Shown: positions 24,271-33,388, counted from the first letter of the stretch. The stretch: DNA of 64,000 nucleotides from JBOZRQ01 sp050789255 (GCA_050789255.1 JBOZRQ010000013.1:119574-183573); one strand, 5' to 3'. Notes: generated from the sequence alone by a model not told the origin. Numbers and translations are program-made.

Positions 24271-24738
24271 TTGAACCAGGGGCCCCAGCAGGCAGCCGGT
24301 GGCCTGCGAGAATTCGTGGCCCGGGTATTGCCCCCTGTCTCGCTGCTTCATAGCCTCCTGGTGGACCTTCGTTGGACGCCCGGCGTCGGCGAAGACCCCC
24401 GCCTTGTCGCCTTCACGGACACCGCCGACCACGAGCTGCACCACCTGATCGGTTTGTGGGGAGCGCTGCTCCGGATGGGCATGGGCGATCCCGCCGCACC
24501 GTCGAGCATGGGGCTGAACGCAGCCCGGTTTCTCCTCCGCAGAACCGCCTTGAACCAGCAAGTCCGGGAACTCCCGGTGGGAGCCGGCGTTGACCCACGG
24601 TTCGACACCATCGCCGGCCTGGTTGACGCCAGCAACCGAGAGATCAGCCAGTACATGCCGCTTCTGCTCCATGCCGTGGCTGCCACGGGATGGACGCGAG
24701 AGCTGCCGCCAGAGCTAACCAAGGGCCCGCCGATGTGA
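24271..24738 (+). CDS. Unknown protein with HELHH motif
   Basis: A 155-residue protein I do not recognise. It contains the His-rich helix TADHELHHLIGLWGALLRMG and further helices (SMGLNAARFLLRRTALNQQV, DASNREISQYMPLLLHAVAA). The pattern of long helices with His/Glu is reminiscent of ferritin-like or coat-associated proteins, but this is a weak resemblance. TTG 24271 is chosen for its GCGAGGTG ribosome binding site; ATG 24214 is in frame but lacks one. A hairpin overlapping the stop acts as terminator. Confidence 0.6.
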   Translation: MNQGPQQAAGGLREFVARVLPPVSLLHSLLVDLRWTPGVGEDPRLVAFTDTADHELHHLIGLWGALLRMGMGDPAAPSSMGLNAARFLLRRTALNQQVRELPVGAGVDPRFDTIAGLVDASNREISQYMPLLLHAVAATGWTRELPPELTKGPPM

Positions 24739-24755
24739 TCGGCGGGTTCTCCCTT
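24726..24755 (+). terminator. Terminator overlapping stop codon
   Basis: CCCGCCGAT, loop GTG, ATCGGCGGG, then TTCTCCCTTT; the upstream gene's TGA lies within the hairpin. Confidence 0.7.
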
Positions 24756-24824
24756 TGTCCCGACCACCTACTCTGCAGACAGTATTCTGAGAAAGAGCTG
24801 GCCTCCCCTCCCAGCGGCCACCGG

Positions 24825-25135
24825 GCGCCGCCCGATCGCTCAACGCCATCATCGGTTTCTCCGAGATCATGCTGGATCCGGACATGCCCTTCGACCCGGA
24901 CAGCCAAAAGCAGTTTCTGGAGAACATTCTGGCCTCGGGCCGACACCTGCTCCACCTGCTCAACGACATCCTCGACCTGGCCAAGATCGAGGCCGGCAAA
25001 CTGGAGCTGGCCCCCGAGGAGTTCCTGGTCGCCGATGCGCTGCGGGGCGTACATACGCTGATCAAACCATACGACAGTAAGCCCGTTGAGCTGGAGCGGC
25101 TGCTGGGGAAGATCGACCAGCTCCCCGATAAGTAG
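24825..25135 (+). pseudogene. Remnant of a sensor histidine kinase
   Basis: In one frame the sequence reads LNAIIGFSEIMLD then QFLENILASGRHLLHLLNDI and LDLAKIEAGKLELAPEEF, the dimerisation (HisKA) region of a hybrid-type sensor kinase. The conserved HEIRTP with the phosphorylated histidine is missing upstream (frame reads GAARS), and no ATPase domain follows: the frame ends at 25135. No start codon with a ribosome binding site precedes the matching part. It is best read as a decayed kinase fragment, perhaps left after a deletion on both sides. Confidence 0.75.
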
Positions 25136-25139
25136 AGAA

Positions 25140-25190
25140 ACGGCGCCGACGGGTTCAGTTCATCACCCCGCCGGCGCCGTCTATTTATTT
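25140..25190. terminator. Hairpin at end of tyrS
   Basis: ACGGCGCCG (25140-25148) pairs with CGGCGCCGT (25172-25180), followed by CTATTTATTT on the plus strand. The position fits a terminator for the kinase remnant and, in reverse, for tyrS. Confidence 0.7.
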
Positions 25191-26405
25191 GACCACCACA
25201 CGCCCGAACTTGCGCTTGCCAACCTTCAGCACCTGGCCGTCGATCAGCGTCAGGGCCGCCTTGGGGTCGGTCACCTTCTCGCCGTCCACCGAGAAGCCCC
25301 CCTGCTCCACCAGGCGCCGGGCCTCGCTCATGGAGGCGGCCAGGCCGGTGAGCACCAGGAGCTTCGGCGCCCCGATCGGCATCTCCGCCTCGGGCACCGC
25401 CACATCCGGGATATCCTCGGGCACCTCGCCCATGGAGAACTGGGAGACCCACTTCTCCTCGGCCCGCCGAGCGTCCTCCTCCGTGTAGCCATAGGTGGTA
25501 ACGATCGCCCGGCCGAGCTCCTTCTTGAAGGTCATCGGGTTCTCGCCAGCGGCGATAGCAGCCTTGACCTCCTGGATACGGGCGTCGGAGACGTCGGTGA
25601 AGTAGGTCAGGTAGGTGATGATCAGCTTGTCCGGGATCGACATGGTCCGGCCGAACATCTCCTCGGGGCTGTGGTCCAGGCCGATGTAGTTACCCAGGGA
25701 CTTGGACATCTTCTCCGTGCCGTCCAGCCCTTCGACAATCGGGGTCATCAGGCAGACCTGCGGCTCCTGGCCGTCGTCCCGCTGCAAGTCACGGCCAGTC
25801 AGCAGGTTGAACTTCTGGTCGGTGCCGCCCAACTCTACATCGGCGTGGATCGCCACGGAGTCCGTCCCCTGCATGAGCGGGTAGAAGAACTCATGGATGT
25901 AAATGGGTCGGCCTTCCTCGTATCTTTTTGCGAAGTCTTCCCGTTCTAACATTCGAGCGACGGTCGCCTTGGCTGCCAGCCGGGTGACGTCGGCGAACGT
26001 CATGGGCGCCAGCCACTCGCTGTTGCGGCGGACCTCCAGCCGGGTCACGTCGAGCACGCGGGCCGCCTGCTGCAGGTAGCGCTGGGCGTTGTCGGTGGTC
26101 TGATCGTGGGTCAGCTGCGGCCGGGCCTCGTTTCGCCCGGTGGGATCGCCGATCATCGCGGTGTAGTCGCCGATGATCAGGATGCAGTGATGGCCCAGAT
26201 CCATGAACTGCTTCATCTTCCGGAGTGGAACCGTGTGGCCCAGGGTCAGGTCCTTGCCGGTCGGGTCGATGCCAAGCTTTACCGTCAAGGGTTTGCCCGT
26301 GGCGATCGACTTCTCCAGCTTCTTTCGGAGGTCGCCCTCAATTACGCAGTCAACGACACCTCGCATCAGGATCCGCATCTGCTCGTCCACGCTCAAAAAA
26401 CCCAT
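25185..26405 (-). CDS. tyrS: Tyrosyl-tRNA synthetase
   Basis: A 406-residue class I synthetase. The HIGH-equivalent is LTLGHTVPLRKM, the tyrosine site region is VELGGTDQKFNLLTGRDLQ, KMSKS is intact in DGTEKMSKSLGNYI, and an S4 RNA-binding domain closes the protein (MSEARRLVEQGGFSVDGEKV). It charges tRNA-Tyr. Sequence style is that of the TyrZ/type 2 form with LGHT. A T-box leader with a UAC specifier controls it. Confidence 0.97.
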   Translation of the reverse strand: MGFLSVDEQMRILMRGVVDCVIEGDLRKKLEKSIATGKPLTVKLGIDPTGKDLTLGHTVPLRKMKQFMDLGHHCILIIGDYTAMIGDPTGRNEARPQLTHDQTTDNAQRYLQQAARVLDVTRLEVRRNSEWLAPMTFADVTRLAAKATVARMLEREDFAKRYEEGRPIYIHEFFYPLMQGTDSVAIHADVELGGTDQKFNLLTGRDLQRDDGQEPQVCLMTPIVEGLDGTEKMSKSLGNYIGLDHSPEEMFGRTMSIPDKLIITYLTYFTDVSDARIQEVKAAIAAGENPMTFKKELGRAIVTTYGYTEEDARRAEEKWVSQFSMGEVPEDIPDVAVPEAEMPIGAPKLLVLTGLAASMSEARRLVEQGGFSVDGEKVTDPKAALTLIDGQVLKVGKRKFGRVVVK

Positions 26406-26435
26406 CGGAACTGCCTCCCTCTAGTCCTGAGCCAG

Positions 26436-26717
26436 GGAACAAAAAATCCCCTGACCCGGCATGTTCGCCCAGGGACGGCATACACATGCGTGTTAGCCGC
26501 GGTACCACCCTGGTTGACCCCCGGGAGGGGAGCCCACTCAAATTCCCATAACGGGGAACTTCCGGCCCAGTCTATCCATCTAACCCATAGGAAGGGAAAG
26601 CGGACTCGGTGGGCAGCTCCGGAGTGTATTTCGGCCAGGGCGCCCGGGGTTTCGCACCAACCAACCCCTCGCTGCAGGTGCGCCGTACAAGCCTACTTCT
26701 CTCCATCGTCGCTGTTG
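26436..26717 (-). promoter_or_regulatory. Tyrosine T-box riboswitch
   Basis: On the minus strand the leader holds the T-box core AGGGTGGTACCGCG (26498-26511), and upstream a specifier region GAAATACAC with the tyrosine codon TAC (26626-26628). Downstream is a terminator (TCCCTG ... TCAGGGGA then TTTTTT, about 26441-26475). The 5' end has the usual GGAGAGAAGTAGG beginning of stem I. Uncharged tRNA-Tyr would pair with the specifier and the T-box bulge and prevent termination, raising tyrS expression. Confidence 0.93.
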
Positions 26718-26723
26718 ACGACC

Positions 26724-26752
26724 AGTATACCAGAACATTTAGGTTACAGCAA
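26724..26752 (-). promoter_or_regulatory. Promoter of T-box-tyrS
   Basis: On the minus strand TTGCTG (26747-26752), 17 nt, TATACT (26724-26729). It diverges from the PBP gene and places the transcript start close to the beginning of T-box stem I. Confidence 0.75.
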
Positions 26753-26844
26753 TTAGGGTGCCCCACACCGCCCAAAAACAGGAGGGAAAAAGGACTCAGG
26801 GCTCTCCTGAGCGAATTCCCTGTACTTCGTTGGAGGTGTTTCAG

Positions 26845-29463
26845 TTGTCCAATACCCGTCGCTCTGGTGGCGACGAACCCAGGCGCTCGAAGAAAAAGAA
26901 GCGGAATCTGCGCTGGGTCGCCTACACGTTCTTGGTCATGCTCGGTCTGGGTCTCGGCGCCCTGGGCATGGTCGGCGCTTACGTCTACAAGGCGTACAAA
27001 TCGCTGCCGGCCTATCAGGAATTCGACCCGAGCCTCACCTCGACCATCTATGACAGCAAGGGTCGAAAGGTTTATGAACTGGCGGCGGCCGAGAACCGGA
27101 CCCTGGTGAAAATCGACGACGTACCCCTCGACATTCAGCATGCGCTGATCGCCACGGAAGATGCCCGCTTTGAGAAACATTTCGGCGTCGATGTGGTGCG
27201 CGTCTTCGGCGCAGCCTGGGCCAACGTCAAGTACGTGCTCGGCATGCACAACCAGCTGGAAGGCGCCTCGACCATCACCATGCAGCTGACCCGCAACAGC
27301 TTCCTCACCACGGACCAGAACATGTTCCGCAAGGTCCAGGAAGCGCTGATCGCCGTCGACCTGGAGCGCCGTTTCACCAAGAAGGAGATTCTGGAGAAGT
27401 ACCTCAACCAGGTGCCCTGGGGCGAGCAGGCCCACGGCATCGAGGCCGCTGCCCAGACCTACTTCGCCAAGCACGCCAAGGACCTCACCCTCTCCGAGGG
27501 CGCCCTGCTCATCGGCATGCTGAAGGGCACAAGCTGGTACAACCCCTTTGACAACTATGAGGGCGCCCTCAACCGGCGCAAGGTCGTGCTCGACCAAATG
27601 GTCAAGTACGGCTACCTCGACAAGGCCAGGGCCGAGGAGCTCAAGAAGGAAGAGCCCAAGGTTCAGCGGCCGGAGGTCACGCCGACGTCGGTCAACTTCA
27701 CCGGCGACTGGTACACCGACTACGTGATCTCGATCCTGACCGACAACCCGCCTGGCACCGCCGCCAAGTACGGCACACCGGTCTTCGACGCCACCGACCT
27801 CTACGCCAAGGGCCTGAAGATCACCACCGCCCTTGACCTGGACGCCCAGAAGGTCGTCGATGAGAAGATCCAGAAGCTGATTCCCGCAGCCACCAAGGAT
27901 TACGGCAGCCAGTGGGCGGTGCCCCAGGCCGCGGCGGTGGTCATGAACCACAAAACCGGCTATGTCATGGCGATCACCGGCGGCCTGCAGCACGACCGCA
28001 TGCTGGGCCTCAACCGGGCGACGCAGTCGGTCCGGCAGCCCGGATCCACCATCAAGCCGCTGGTCGCCTACCTCCCTGCAATCGACCAGCTGGGCTGGGG
28101 CCCGGGAACCGTCATTGACGACTCGCCCCCCCGCCTCACCTACCCCGACAACAAGAACGTTTGGCCCGAGAACTACGAGTTCCACTACCTGGGCCTCAAG
28201 CCGATGCGCTACGGTCTTGAACAGTCGATCAACGCCATGGCTGTGCGGGCGCTCGAGGCCGTCGGCCCCAAGAAGGCGATCGAATACGCCCGCAAGGCCG
28301 GTCTCACCTCGATTCGTGACGCCTCGCAGGGCCCGCAGAACGACGAGAACCTGGCCCTGGCCCTGGGTGGCCTGACAGCCTGCTGCACCCCCCTCGAGCT
28401 GACCAGCGCCTACGGCACCCTGGGCAGCATGGGCAAGCGGGTCGACCCGGTCATCATCACGAAGATTGAGAACCGCTTTGGCGAGGTGATCTTCCAGGCG
28501 AACCCCCGTGTCCAGCAGGTGCTGAACGCGGACTCCACCTGGCTGATGGTCGACATCATGAAGGGCTCGATCATCCGAGGCACCGCCTCCGGCGAGGCTA
28601 AGGGCTTCAAGGGCTGGCCCGCCGCCGGCAAGACCGGCACCACCGAGAACTGGCAGGACGCCTGGTTCGTCGGCTTTACCCCCGACATCGTCACCGGCGT
28701 GTGGACCGGCTATGACAACAACGAGAAGCAGCAAACGCTGCCCTCCGGGGCCATCGGCCGCTGGACGGGCGCCGGCCCGCCCACCCGGGTCTGGACTGCG
28801 ATCATGACCGAGCTGGTCAAGGAGCAGCCGGCCGACTGGCCGAAGCCGAACACGATCGTGGAGGCGCAGATCTGCCGCACCTCCGGCCTCCTCCCCAGCC
28901 CGCTCTGCCCCAAGGATGACATTGTCAAGGAGTACTTCCGCAAGGACTTCGTCCCCAAGCAGCTCGACAACGTGTGGACGATGCAGAAGGTAGTCCGCCA
29001 GCCCTTCATCGACCCCAAGACCGGCAAGCCGGTCATCGACTCGGTCACCAAGAAGCCGGTGGAGAAGTACTACCTCTGGCGCGAGGGATGCGGCACCGGC
29101 GAGACCCTGCTGCTGATCAAGCGGCCGACGGTCTACGTGCGTCACCCCAGCGATCCCTGGAACTTCAACCGGTACTGGCCCGCCGACTGGTGGCGGGAGG
29201 CGGCCACAGAGCCATGTACACCGACAACCTCCCCCACACCGACCCCGCCGGCCGGTGACCCGGGAACCACGCAACCCCCGGTCCAGCCGCCGCCCGGCAA
29301 CGGCAACACCCAGCCGCCCGGAAATGGCACCCAGCCCCCCGGCGGCGGCACCCAGCCCCCCGGCGGCGGCACCGGCGGCGGTGGCGATAACGGCGGCAAC
29401 GTTGGCGGCCTGCTGCCGCCCATCCTCAAGCCCGTGGAGCCCCCTGGCGGCGGGAATGGGTAA
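26845..29463 (+). CDS. Class A penicillin-binding protein (PBP1a family)
   Basis: An 872-residue bifunctional peptidoglycan synthase. A basic cytoplasmic tail and one span (VAYTFLVMLGLGLGALGMVG) precede the glycosyltransferase domain (IATEDARFEKHFGVDVVR, EGASTITMQLTRN). The transpeptidase domain carries SxxK in RQPGSTIKPLVAYLP, SxN in LEQSINAMAVRAL, and KTGTT in PAAGKTGTTENWQDAW. The C-terminal 75 residues are a Pro/Gly/Gln/Thr-rich tail with repeated QPPGGGT units. TTG 26845 is chosen for GGAGGTG seven bases upstream; an ATG at 26758 lacks this. The terminator follows at 29479. Confidence 0.96.
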   Translation: MSNTRRSGGDEPRRSKKKKRNLRWVAYTFLVMLGLGLGALGMVGAYVYKAYKSLPAYQEFDPSLTSTIYDSKGRKVYELAAAENRTLVKIDDVPLDIQHALIATEDARFEKHFGVDVVRVFGAAWANVKYVLGMHNQLEGASTITMQLTRNSFLTTDQNMFRKVQEALIAVDLERRFTKKEILEKYLNQVPWGEQAHGIEAAAQTYFAKHAKDLTLSEGALLIGMLKGTSWYNPFDNYEGALNRRKVVLDQMVKYGYLDKARAEELKKEEPKVQRPEVTPTSVNFTGDWYTDYVISILTDNPPGTAAKYGTPVFDATDLYAKGLKITTALDLDAQKVVDEKIQKLIPAATKDYGSQWAVPQAAAVVMNHKTGYVMAITGGLQHDRMLGLNRATQSVRQPGSTIKPLVAYLPAIDQLGWGPGTVIDDSPPRLTYPDNKNVWPENYEFHYLGLKPMRYGLEQSINAMAVRALEAVGPKKAIEYARKAGLTSIRDASQGPQNDENLALALGGLTACCTPLELTSAYGTLGSMGKRVDPVIITKIENRFGEVIFQANPRVQQVLNADSTWLMVDIMKGSIIRGTASGEAKGFKGWPAAGKTGTTENWQDAWFVGFTPDIVTGVWTGYDNNEKQQTLPSGAIGRWTGAGPPTRVWTAIMTELVKEQPADWPKPNTIVEAQICRTSGLLPSPLCPKDDIVKEYFRKDFVPKQLDNVWTMQKVVRQPFIDPKTGKPVIDSVTKKPVEKYYLWREGCGTGETLLLIKRPTVYVRHPSDPWNFNRYWPADWWREAATEPCTPTTSPTPTPPAGDPGTTQPPVQPPPGNGNTQPPGNGTQPPGGGTQPPGGGTGGGGDNGGNVGGLLPPILKPVEPPGGGNG

Positions 29464-29478
29464 CAAAATTCTAAATGA

Positions 29479-29508
29479 GGGAGCCGGAACTTCTCCGGCT
29501 CCCTTTCC
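29479..29508 (+). terminator. Terminator of PBP gene
   Basis: GGGAGCCGGA and TCCGGCTCCC with a 5-nt loop followed by TTTCCCGTTTTT, 16 nt after the stop. Confidence 0.85.
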
Positions 29509-29577
29509 CGTTTTTCCAAAATATGCTATGATAGAGGTGTCCAAGCCTCAGACTCGCAGGGAAGGGAGGTGTGGACC

Positions 29578-29802
29578 ATGGCAAAGCTGCGGGATCTGAA
29601 TCCAGGCTGCAGGGTGCAAACCCGTTCCGGCTTCTTGGGCACGGTGGCTGGCTTCGCCCGGCTCATGGACGTTAACGTCGTACTGGTAAATCTCGACCTC
29701 CTGGTCGGGGAAGAGCGGAACCCCGTAGTGGTATTCCCTGAAAACTTGACTCCGCTGGCGCAGTCGGCGCAGCAACCTGTTGCTAAAACAAACGCATCTT
29801 AA
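29578..29802 (+). CDS. Unknown 74-residue protein
   Basis: ATG 29578 follows GGGAGGTGTGGACC. The protein begins MAKLRDLNPGCRVQTRSGFL and continues GTVAGFARLMDVNVVLVNLD, a beta-rich pattern with a glycine turn resembling a small barrel (SH3/KOW-like), then an acidic loop and VVVFPENLTPLAQ. The family is not recognised. It lies alone between the PBP and CotF-like genes with a terminator on each side. Confidence 0.75.
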   Translation: MAKLRDLNPGCRVQTRSGFLGTVAGFARLMDVNVVLVNLDLLVGEERNPVVVFPENLTPLAQSAQQPVAKTNAS

Positions 29803-29833
29803 GTACACAAGTGGAACTTATATACGAACACCT

Positions 29834-29874
29834 GCAAAGAGCGAGGGTGGCCATCGGCCATCCTCGCTCTTTGC
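29834..29874 (+). terminator. Strong hairpin after 74-residue protein
   Basis: GCAAAGAGCGAGGGTGGCC pairs with GGCCATCCTCGCTCTTTGC around ATC. The T-rich arm supports a terminator; the symmetry lets it act in both directions. Confidence 0.75.
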
Positions 29875-29971
29875 ATCTCCAAGTGTCAAGCTACGGGCGC
29901 CGCGGCATGAACCGTGCCGGGAACGGAGATTGTAATCCGTGGCATTCAACTTGACCGCTAGGAGTGATCCC

Positions 29972-30616
29972 ATGCAGTTCGGCGCACACGAAACCATGGA
30001 AGTCCACGAATGCTTGATGGAGAAGATCAACGCCATCGCGCATTTCAACCTCTATGCCCGGGAGACGAGGAACCCGCAATTGGCAGACATGATTGTCCGC
30101 CACCAACAGGAGGCAATTCGCTCCTACAACGAGATCGTTGGGCTCACCCGGGGCGGCGGCGAGTCCTTTCAGCCGGTCATGAACACCCCCACCCCCGAGC
30201 TGAGCCATCAGCAGATCCGCTATGGCCTCAACAACCCACCGCAGTTCGCCCCGCAGGCCGACGCCGCGCTGACCGACACCGAAATCGCCGCTGCGATGCT
30301 GATCTGCCACAAGAACGGCGCCCGCAACGCCATGTGGGCGAGCTTGGAGTGCGCAGACCCCAACCTGCGCCGCGCCCTGCTTAACAGTGCGGTCGCCTGT
30401 AACAACCAGGCCTATGAGGTTTTCCTGGTCATGAACCAGGTCGGCCTCTACCAGGTGCCCACCATGAACAACCGCACGAGCATTCTCCAGAGCTACCAGC
30501 CTGCCGGCGTAGCGCCCGTCGCTCAATTCGGTACCGGGGCGCCCACGGTCCCCTTCGGCGTGGAAACCCCAACCTTCGGCGCCAACATGATGGGTCAAAT
30601 CCCAGTCCGTCCGTAA
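29972..30616 (+). CDS. CotF-like spore coat protein
   Basis: A 214-residue protein with a ferritin-like four-helix spore coat (CotF) domain. The first helices are AHETMEVHECLMEKINAIAH and QLADMIVRHQQEAIRSYNEI. The Coat F signature is DTEIAAAMLICHKNGARNAM followed by LLNSAVACNNQAYEVFLVMN and QVGLYQVP. The C-terminus is rich in Pro, Gly and Asn. It should be part of the spore coat. ATG 29972 is preceded by TAGGAGTGATCCC; a GTG at 29939 is less likely. Confidence 0.88.
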   Translation: MQFGAHETMEVHECLMEKINAIAHFNLYARETRNPQLADMIVRHQQEAIRSYNEIVGLTRGGGESFQPVMNTPTPELSHQQIRYGLNNPPQFAPQADAALTDTEIAAAMLICHKNGARNAMWASLECADPNLRRALLNSAVACNNQAYEVFLVMNQVGLYQVPTMNNRTSILQSYQPAGVAPVAQFGTGAPTVPFGVETPTFGANMMGQIPVRP

Positions 30617-30621
30617 CACAA

Positions 30622-30657
30622 AGCGGGGATAGGCCGAAGCCTGTCCCCGCTCTTTTG
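30622..30657 (+). terminator. Terminator after CotF-like gene
   Basis: AGCGGGGA(TA)GGC, loop CGAA, GCC(TG)TCCCCGCT followed by CTTTT. It faces the end of the HD-GYP gene on the other strand. Confidence 0.8.
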
Positions 30658-30658
30658 G

Positions 30659-32059
30659 CTACTGCGCCTCCGAGTGCATGGAGGCCGCCACCTCCAGCGC
30701 CAGGAGCGTATGGTCGATCTGGTTGGAGGTATTGACGAACCAGTTGCCGCCCCGCTCCTTGAGGAGCGCCTCCAGCGCCCCGACCACGGCGGGGTCGAAC
30801 TGGGTGCCGGCGCAGCGCCGGATTTCGCTGAAGGCCACTTCAACCGGCTTGCCCTTCCGGTAGGGGCGGTCCGAGGCGATCGTGTCGAGGGCATCGGCCA
30901 CGCTGATGATCCGGGCGGCCAGCACAATCTGCTCGCCCCGCAGGTTCATGGGGTACCCCCCGCCGCTCCAGCGCTCGTGGTGCTGCCGCACGATCTCGGC
31001 CACCTGGGAGAGGCTGTGCACCTGGCGGATGATTCGATAGCCAATCTCCACGTGGGCCTGCATGATGCGCCACTCAAACTCATCGAGCCGGCCGTTCTTG
31101 AAGAGGATCGACTCGGGGATGCCCACCTTGCCGATGTCGTGCAGCAGGGCGGCACGGCGCAGGCTCTCCACCTCCGCCGGGGACATGCCCATCTTCTCGC
31201 CGATGGCGACCGAGTAGGTGGCGACCTGGGCCGAGTGGCCAAAGGTGTACCGGTCACGGGCGTCCAGCACCGAGCCCAGCGTGCCGATCAGCTCGTTGTT
31301 GGTCACCCGCAGCTCCTCGTTCAGGGCAGCCAGATCAGCGTAGGCCTGCTCGATCTGCCGGATGTGCTCCTGGGTGCGCCCGGCGTAGATCTTGTAGCTG
31401 TAGCGCAACAGCATCAAGGGCGAGCCCACCAGCACGGCGCCCATCAGCGTCATGCCGCCGTGCATGAAGCGCCCGAGCAAAAGGCCAGCCATGCCGATCA
31501 CAGCCTGCTGCAGCACCATCCAGCTGAAGCTGTCCGTCCAGACCTTCCGGAACGGACGCTCCGAGGTCAGGCTGATCGCCAGGGAGACGCAGGCGCTCTG
31601 CACGAAGAAGTACAGGGTGGCGGCGGTCACCGAGGCGAGCACCACCTGGATCTCCCAGGAGCCGTCCGCCCCGCCCAACGCCAGGTAGACCCAGCCGGAC
31701 AGGTAGGTCGCCGCCGTGAAGAGCCCGATGTTAAAGAGCGCCTTGAACCAGACCGAGCGATGGACCAGGGCGGTGGCCACGGCTTGCAGCAGGGCGGTCA
31801 GCACAGCCGTCTCCACGCCGTAAAGGGCGGTTACCAGGAACGTGGCTGCCACACCGGCCGTCACGGCGCTGCGCTCAGTACGCCGGTACGTAAACAGGTC
31901 AACCTTCAAAAACTCCAGAAGGACGGCCAGGAACATCACGGCGGCCTCCCCCCACCCCCGCCAGGGCTGGAGCGTCCCCAGGCTCCGGACGATCGCCCAG
32001 GCGCCGGCCACGGTGACGAGGCCGATGTAGATCCAGACAGCTTGGGGGCGCTTCATCAT
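30659..32059 (-). CDS. Membrane-bound HD-GYP domain protein
   Basis: A 466-residue protein. About seven membrane spans occupy residues 1-235; a short coiled coil (EHIRQIEQAYADLAALNEEL) leads to the HD-GYP domain. Its motifs are TFGHSAQVATYS, LLHDIGKVGIPES, HVEIGYRII, and HHERWSGGGYPMNLRGEQI. HD-GYP proteins hydrolyse cyclic di-GMP. The GYP motif is slightly non-consensus (GGGYP). Its start overlaps the stop of a GGDEF protein gene by 4 nt, pairing a degrading and a synthesising enzyme with similar membrane domains. Confidence 0.92.
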   Translation of the reverse strand: MMKRPQAVWIYIGLVTVAGAWAIVRSLGTLQPWRGWGEAAVMFLAVLLEFLKVDLFTYRRTERSAVTAGVAATFLVTALYGVETAVLTALLQAVATALVHRSVWFKALFNIGLFTAATYLSGWVYLALGGADGSWEIQVVLASVTAATLYFFVQSACVSLAISLTSERPFRKVWTDSFSWMVLQQAVIGMAGLLLGRFMHGGMTLMGAVLVGSPLMLLRYSYKIYAGRTQEHIRQIEQAYADLAALNEELRVTNNELIGTLGSVLDARDRYTFGHSAQVATYSVAIGEKMGMSPAEVESLRRAALLHDIGKVGIPESILFKNGRLDEFEWRIMQAHVEIGYRIIRQVHSLSQVAEIVRQHHERWSGGGYPMNLRGEQIVLAARIISVADALDTIASDRPYRKGKPVEVAFSEIRRCAGTQFDPAVVGALEALLKERGGNWFVNTSNQIDHTLLALEVAASMHSEAQ

Positions 32060-33246
32060 ATCGCCACCCCCGATCCGTAGGTGCAGACCCGGTTTCGTCC
32101 GCCGTGCTTGGCCGAGTAGACCGCCTCGTCGGCCGCTTTGATCAGCCCCTGAACGGTATGGGCATCCTGGGGAAAGGTTGCAAGCCCGAGGCTGATGGTG
32201 ATAGAGAAGACGCCGCCGTCATCGGTCTCCAGGCGGGCCGCCGCCACGTCTCGCCGGACCCGCTCGGCGATCTCCCAGGCCTGGAACTTCTCTGTTCCCG
32301 GGAGCAGCAGCACGAACTCCTCACCGCCGAACCTAGCGGCTACGTCGCCGGGGCGGGCATGCTTTCGGAACACCCTGGCGACGGCGTGCAGGGCTCTGTC
32401 GCCTGCGAGATGGCCGTAGGTGTTGTTAATGTCCCGCAGGTAATCCATGTCGCCGAAGATCACCGTTAGGGGCCTTCCGTTCTGCGTAGCCTTCCGGACC
32501 TCCTCTGTCAGGGCGTTGTCGAGGTAGCGGTAGTTGTGCAGCCCGGTCTTGGGATCGTAGTCGGCCAACTTCGCCTTCTGAATGCGCTGCAACGTCCGCT
32601 GCAGGAGCGCCAGCGGCACCACGGTGAGCAGGATCGTCGAGCGGTCGAGCCCGTACAGGCGGCCGATCAGGGCGCCCAGCAGGGTCATCATCATGTCGCC
32701 GATGACGCTGTCATGATGGAAGAGCCCCGTACGGTGCCAGGGCACCTGCTTGTCCAGGCAGACCAACGTATTGAGCAGCACATACTGAATGGCCATAAAC
32801 ACGATGGCGACCGGAAGCAGGAGCAAGGTCGTCCACTCCGGCGCCATAACGGCCCGCAAGCCCTCCAGTATATACCCCGCCCCGAAGACGCAAATAATCG
32901 ATGCAGCGGCGTTGTAGTCCGGTCCAAGGAATGGCTCCGGGTGCTTGTGGGTCCAGCGGTCGAACATACCTGCCGGCACGGTGGGCAGGTGGACCAGACA
33001 GGCCAGCGGGACCGGCAGCGCCACGATCACCGCAAACTCAACCGCCATGTACCAGCCGTACTGAATGTCGGTGTTGGTCAGCATCAGCCGTGCCGCCACC
33101 ATGAGCGCGGCAAACAGCACAGCCGAGATCCACTCGACTGCGCTGTACGCTCCGAACTGCCTGCTCACGCTGACCAGCAGCAGAACCGCCGCGAGGTCGA
33201 CGCCGTAGATGAAGCAGAGTGCCTGCCAGGGATGGCTAGGGCGCAA
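32056..33246 (-). CDS. Membrane-bound diguanylate cyclase (GGDEF)
   Basis: A 396-residue protein with about seven spans (residues 10-225) and a C-terminal GGDEF domain. The domain begins DYDPKTGLHNYRYLDNALTE, has the metal aspartates in VIFGDMDYLRDINNTYGHLA, and an active-site GGEEF in AARFGGEEFVLLLPG. An inhibitory I-site RPGD lies five residues before it, the canonical spacing. It should make cyclic di-GMP under product feedback. Translation of the HD-GYP gene is coupled to it by an ATGA overlap. Confidence 0.93.
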   Translation of the reverse strand: MRPSHPWQALCFIYGVDLAAVLLLVSVSRQFGAYSAVEWISAVLFAALMVAARLMLTNTDIQYGWYMAVEFAVIVALPVPLACLVHLPTVPAGMFDRWTHKHPEPFLGPDYNAAASIICVFGAGYILEGLRAVMAPEWTTLLLLPVAIVFMAIQYVLLNTLVCLDKQVPWHRTGLFHHDSVIGDMMMTLLGALIGRLYGLDRSTILLTVVPLALLQRTLQRIQKAKLADYDPKTGLHNYRYLDNALTEEVRKATQNGRPLTVIFGDMDYLRDINNTYGHLAGDRALHAVARVFRKHARPGDVAARFGGEEFVLLLPGTEKFQAWEIAERVRRDVAAARLETDDGGVFSITISLGLATFPQDAHTVQGLIKAADEAVYSAKHGGRNRVCTYGSGVAI

Positions 33247-33349
33247 CGACGAACCCCTCCCGCACCAGCGTTGTCATCCCAATATGTTACAGATATTCTA
33301 CAGAACAGTACATACATCCTGTTTTACGTTAAATATTTCTTCTCAATCA

Positions 33350-33388
33350 AGGGAAAAGCCGCAGTATGGCTGTAAGCCTCACTGCGGC
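33350..33388 (-). terminator. Terminator upstream of amidase end
   Basis: On the minus strand GCCGCAGT pairs with ACTGCGGC around a 15-nt loop, followed by TTTTCCCTTG, 12 nt after the amidase stop. Confidence 0.75.

Noticed and set aside
26572..29544. A 990-residue open frame on the minus strand opposite the PBP gene
   Set aside because: It is antisense to a clearly functional PBP, has no domain, and exists because GC-rich codons leave few stops on the other strand.
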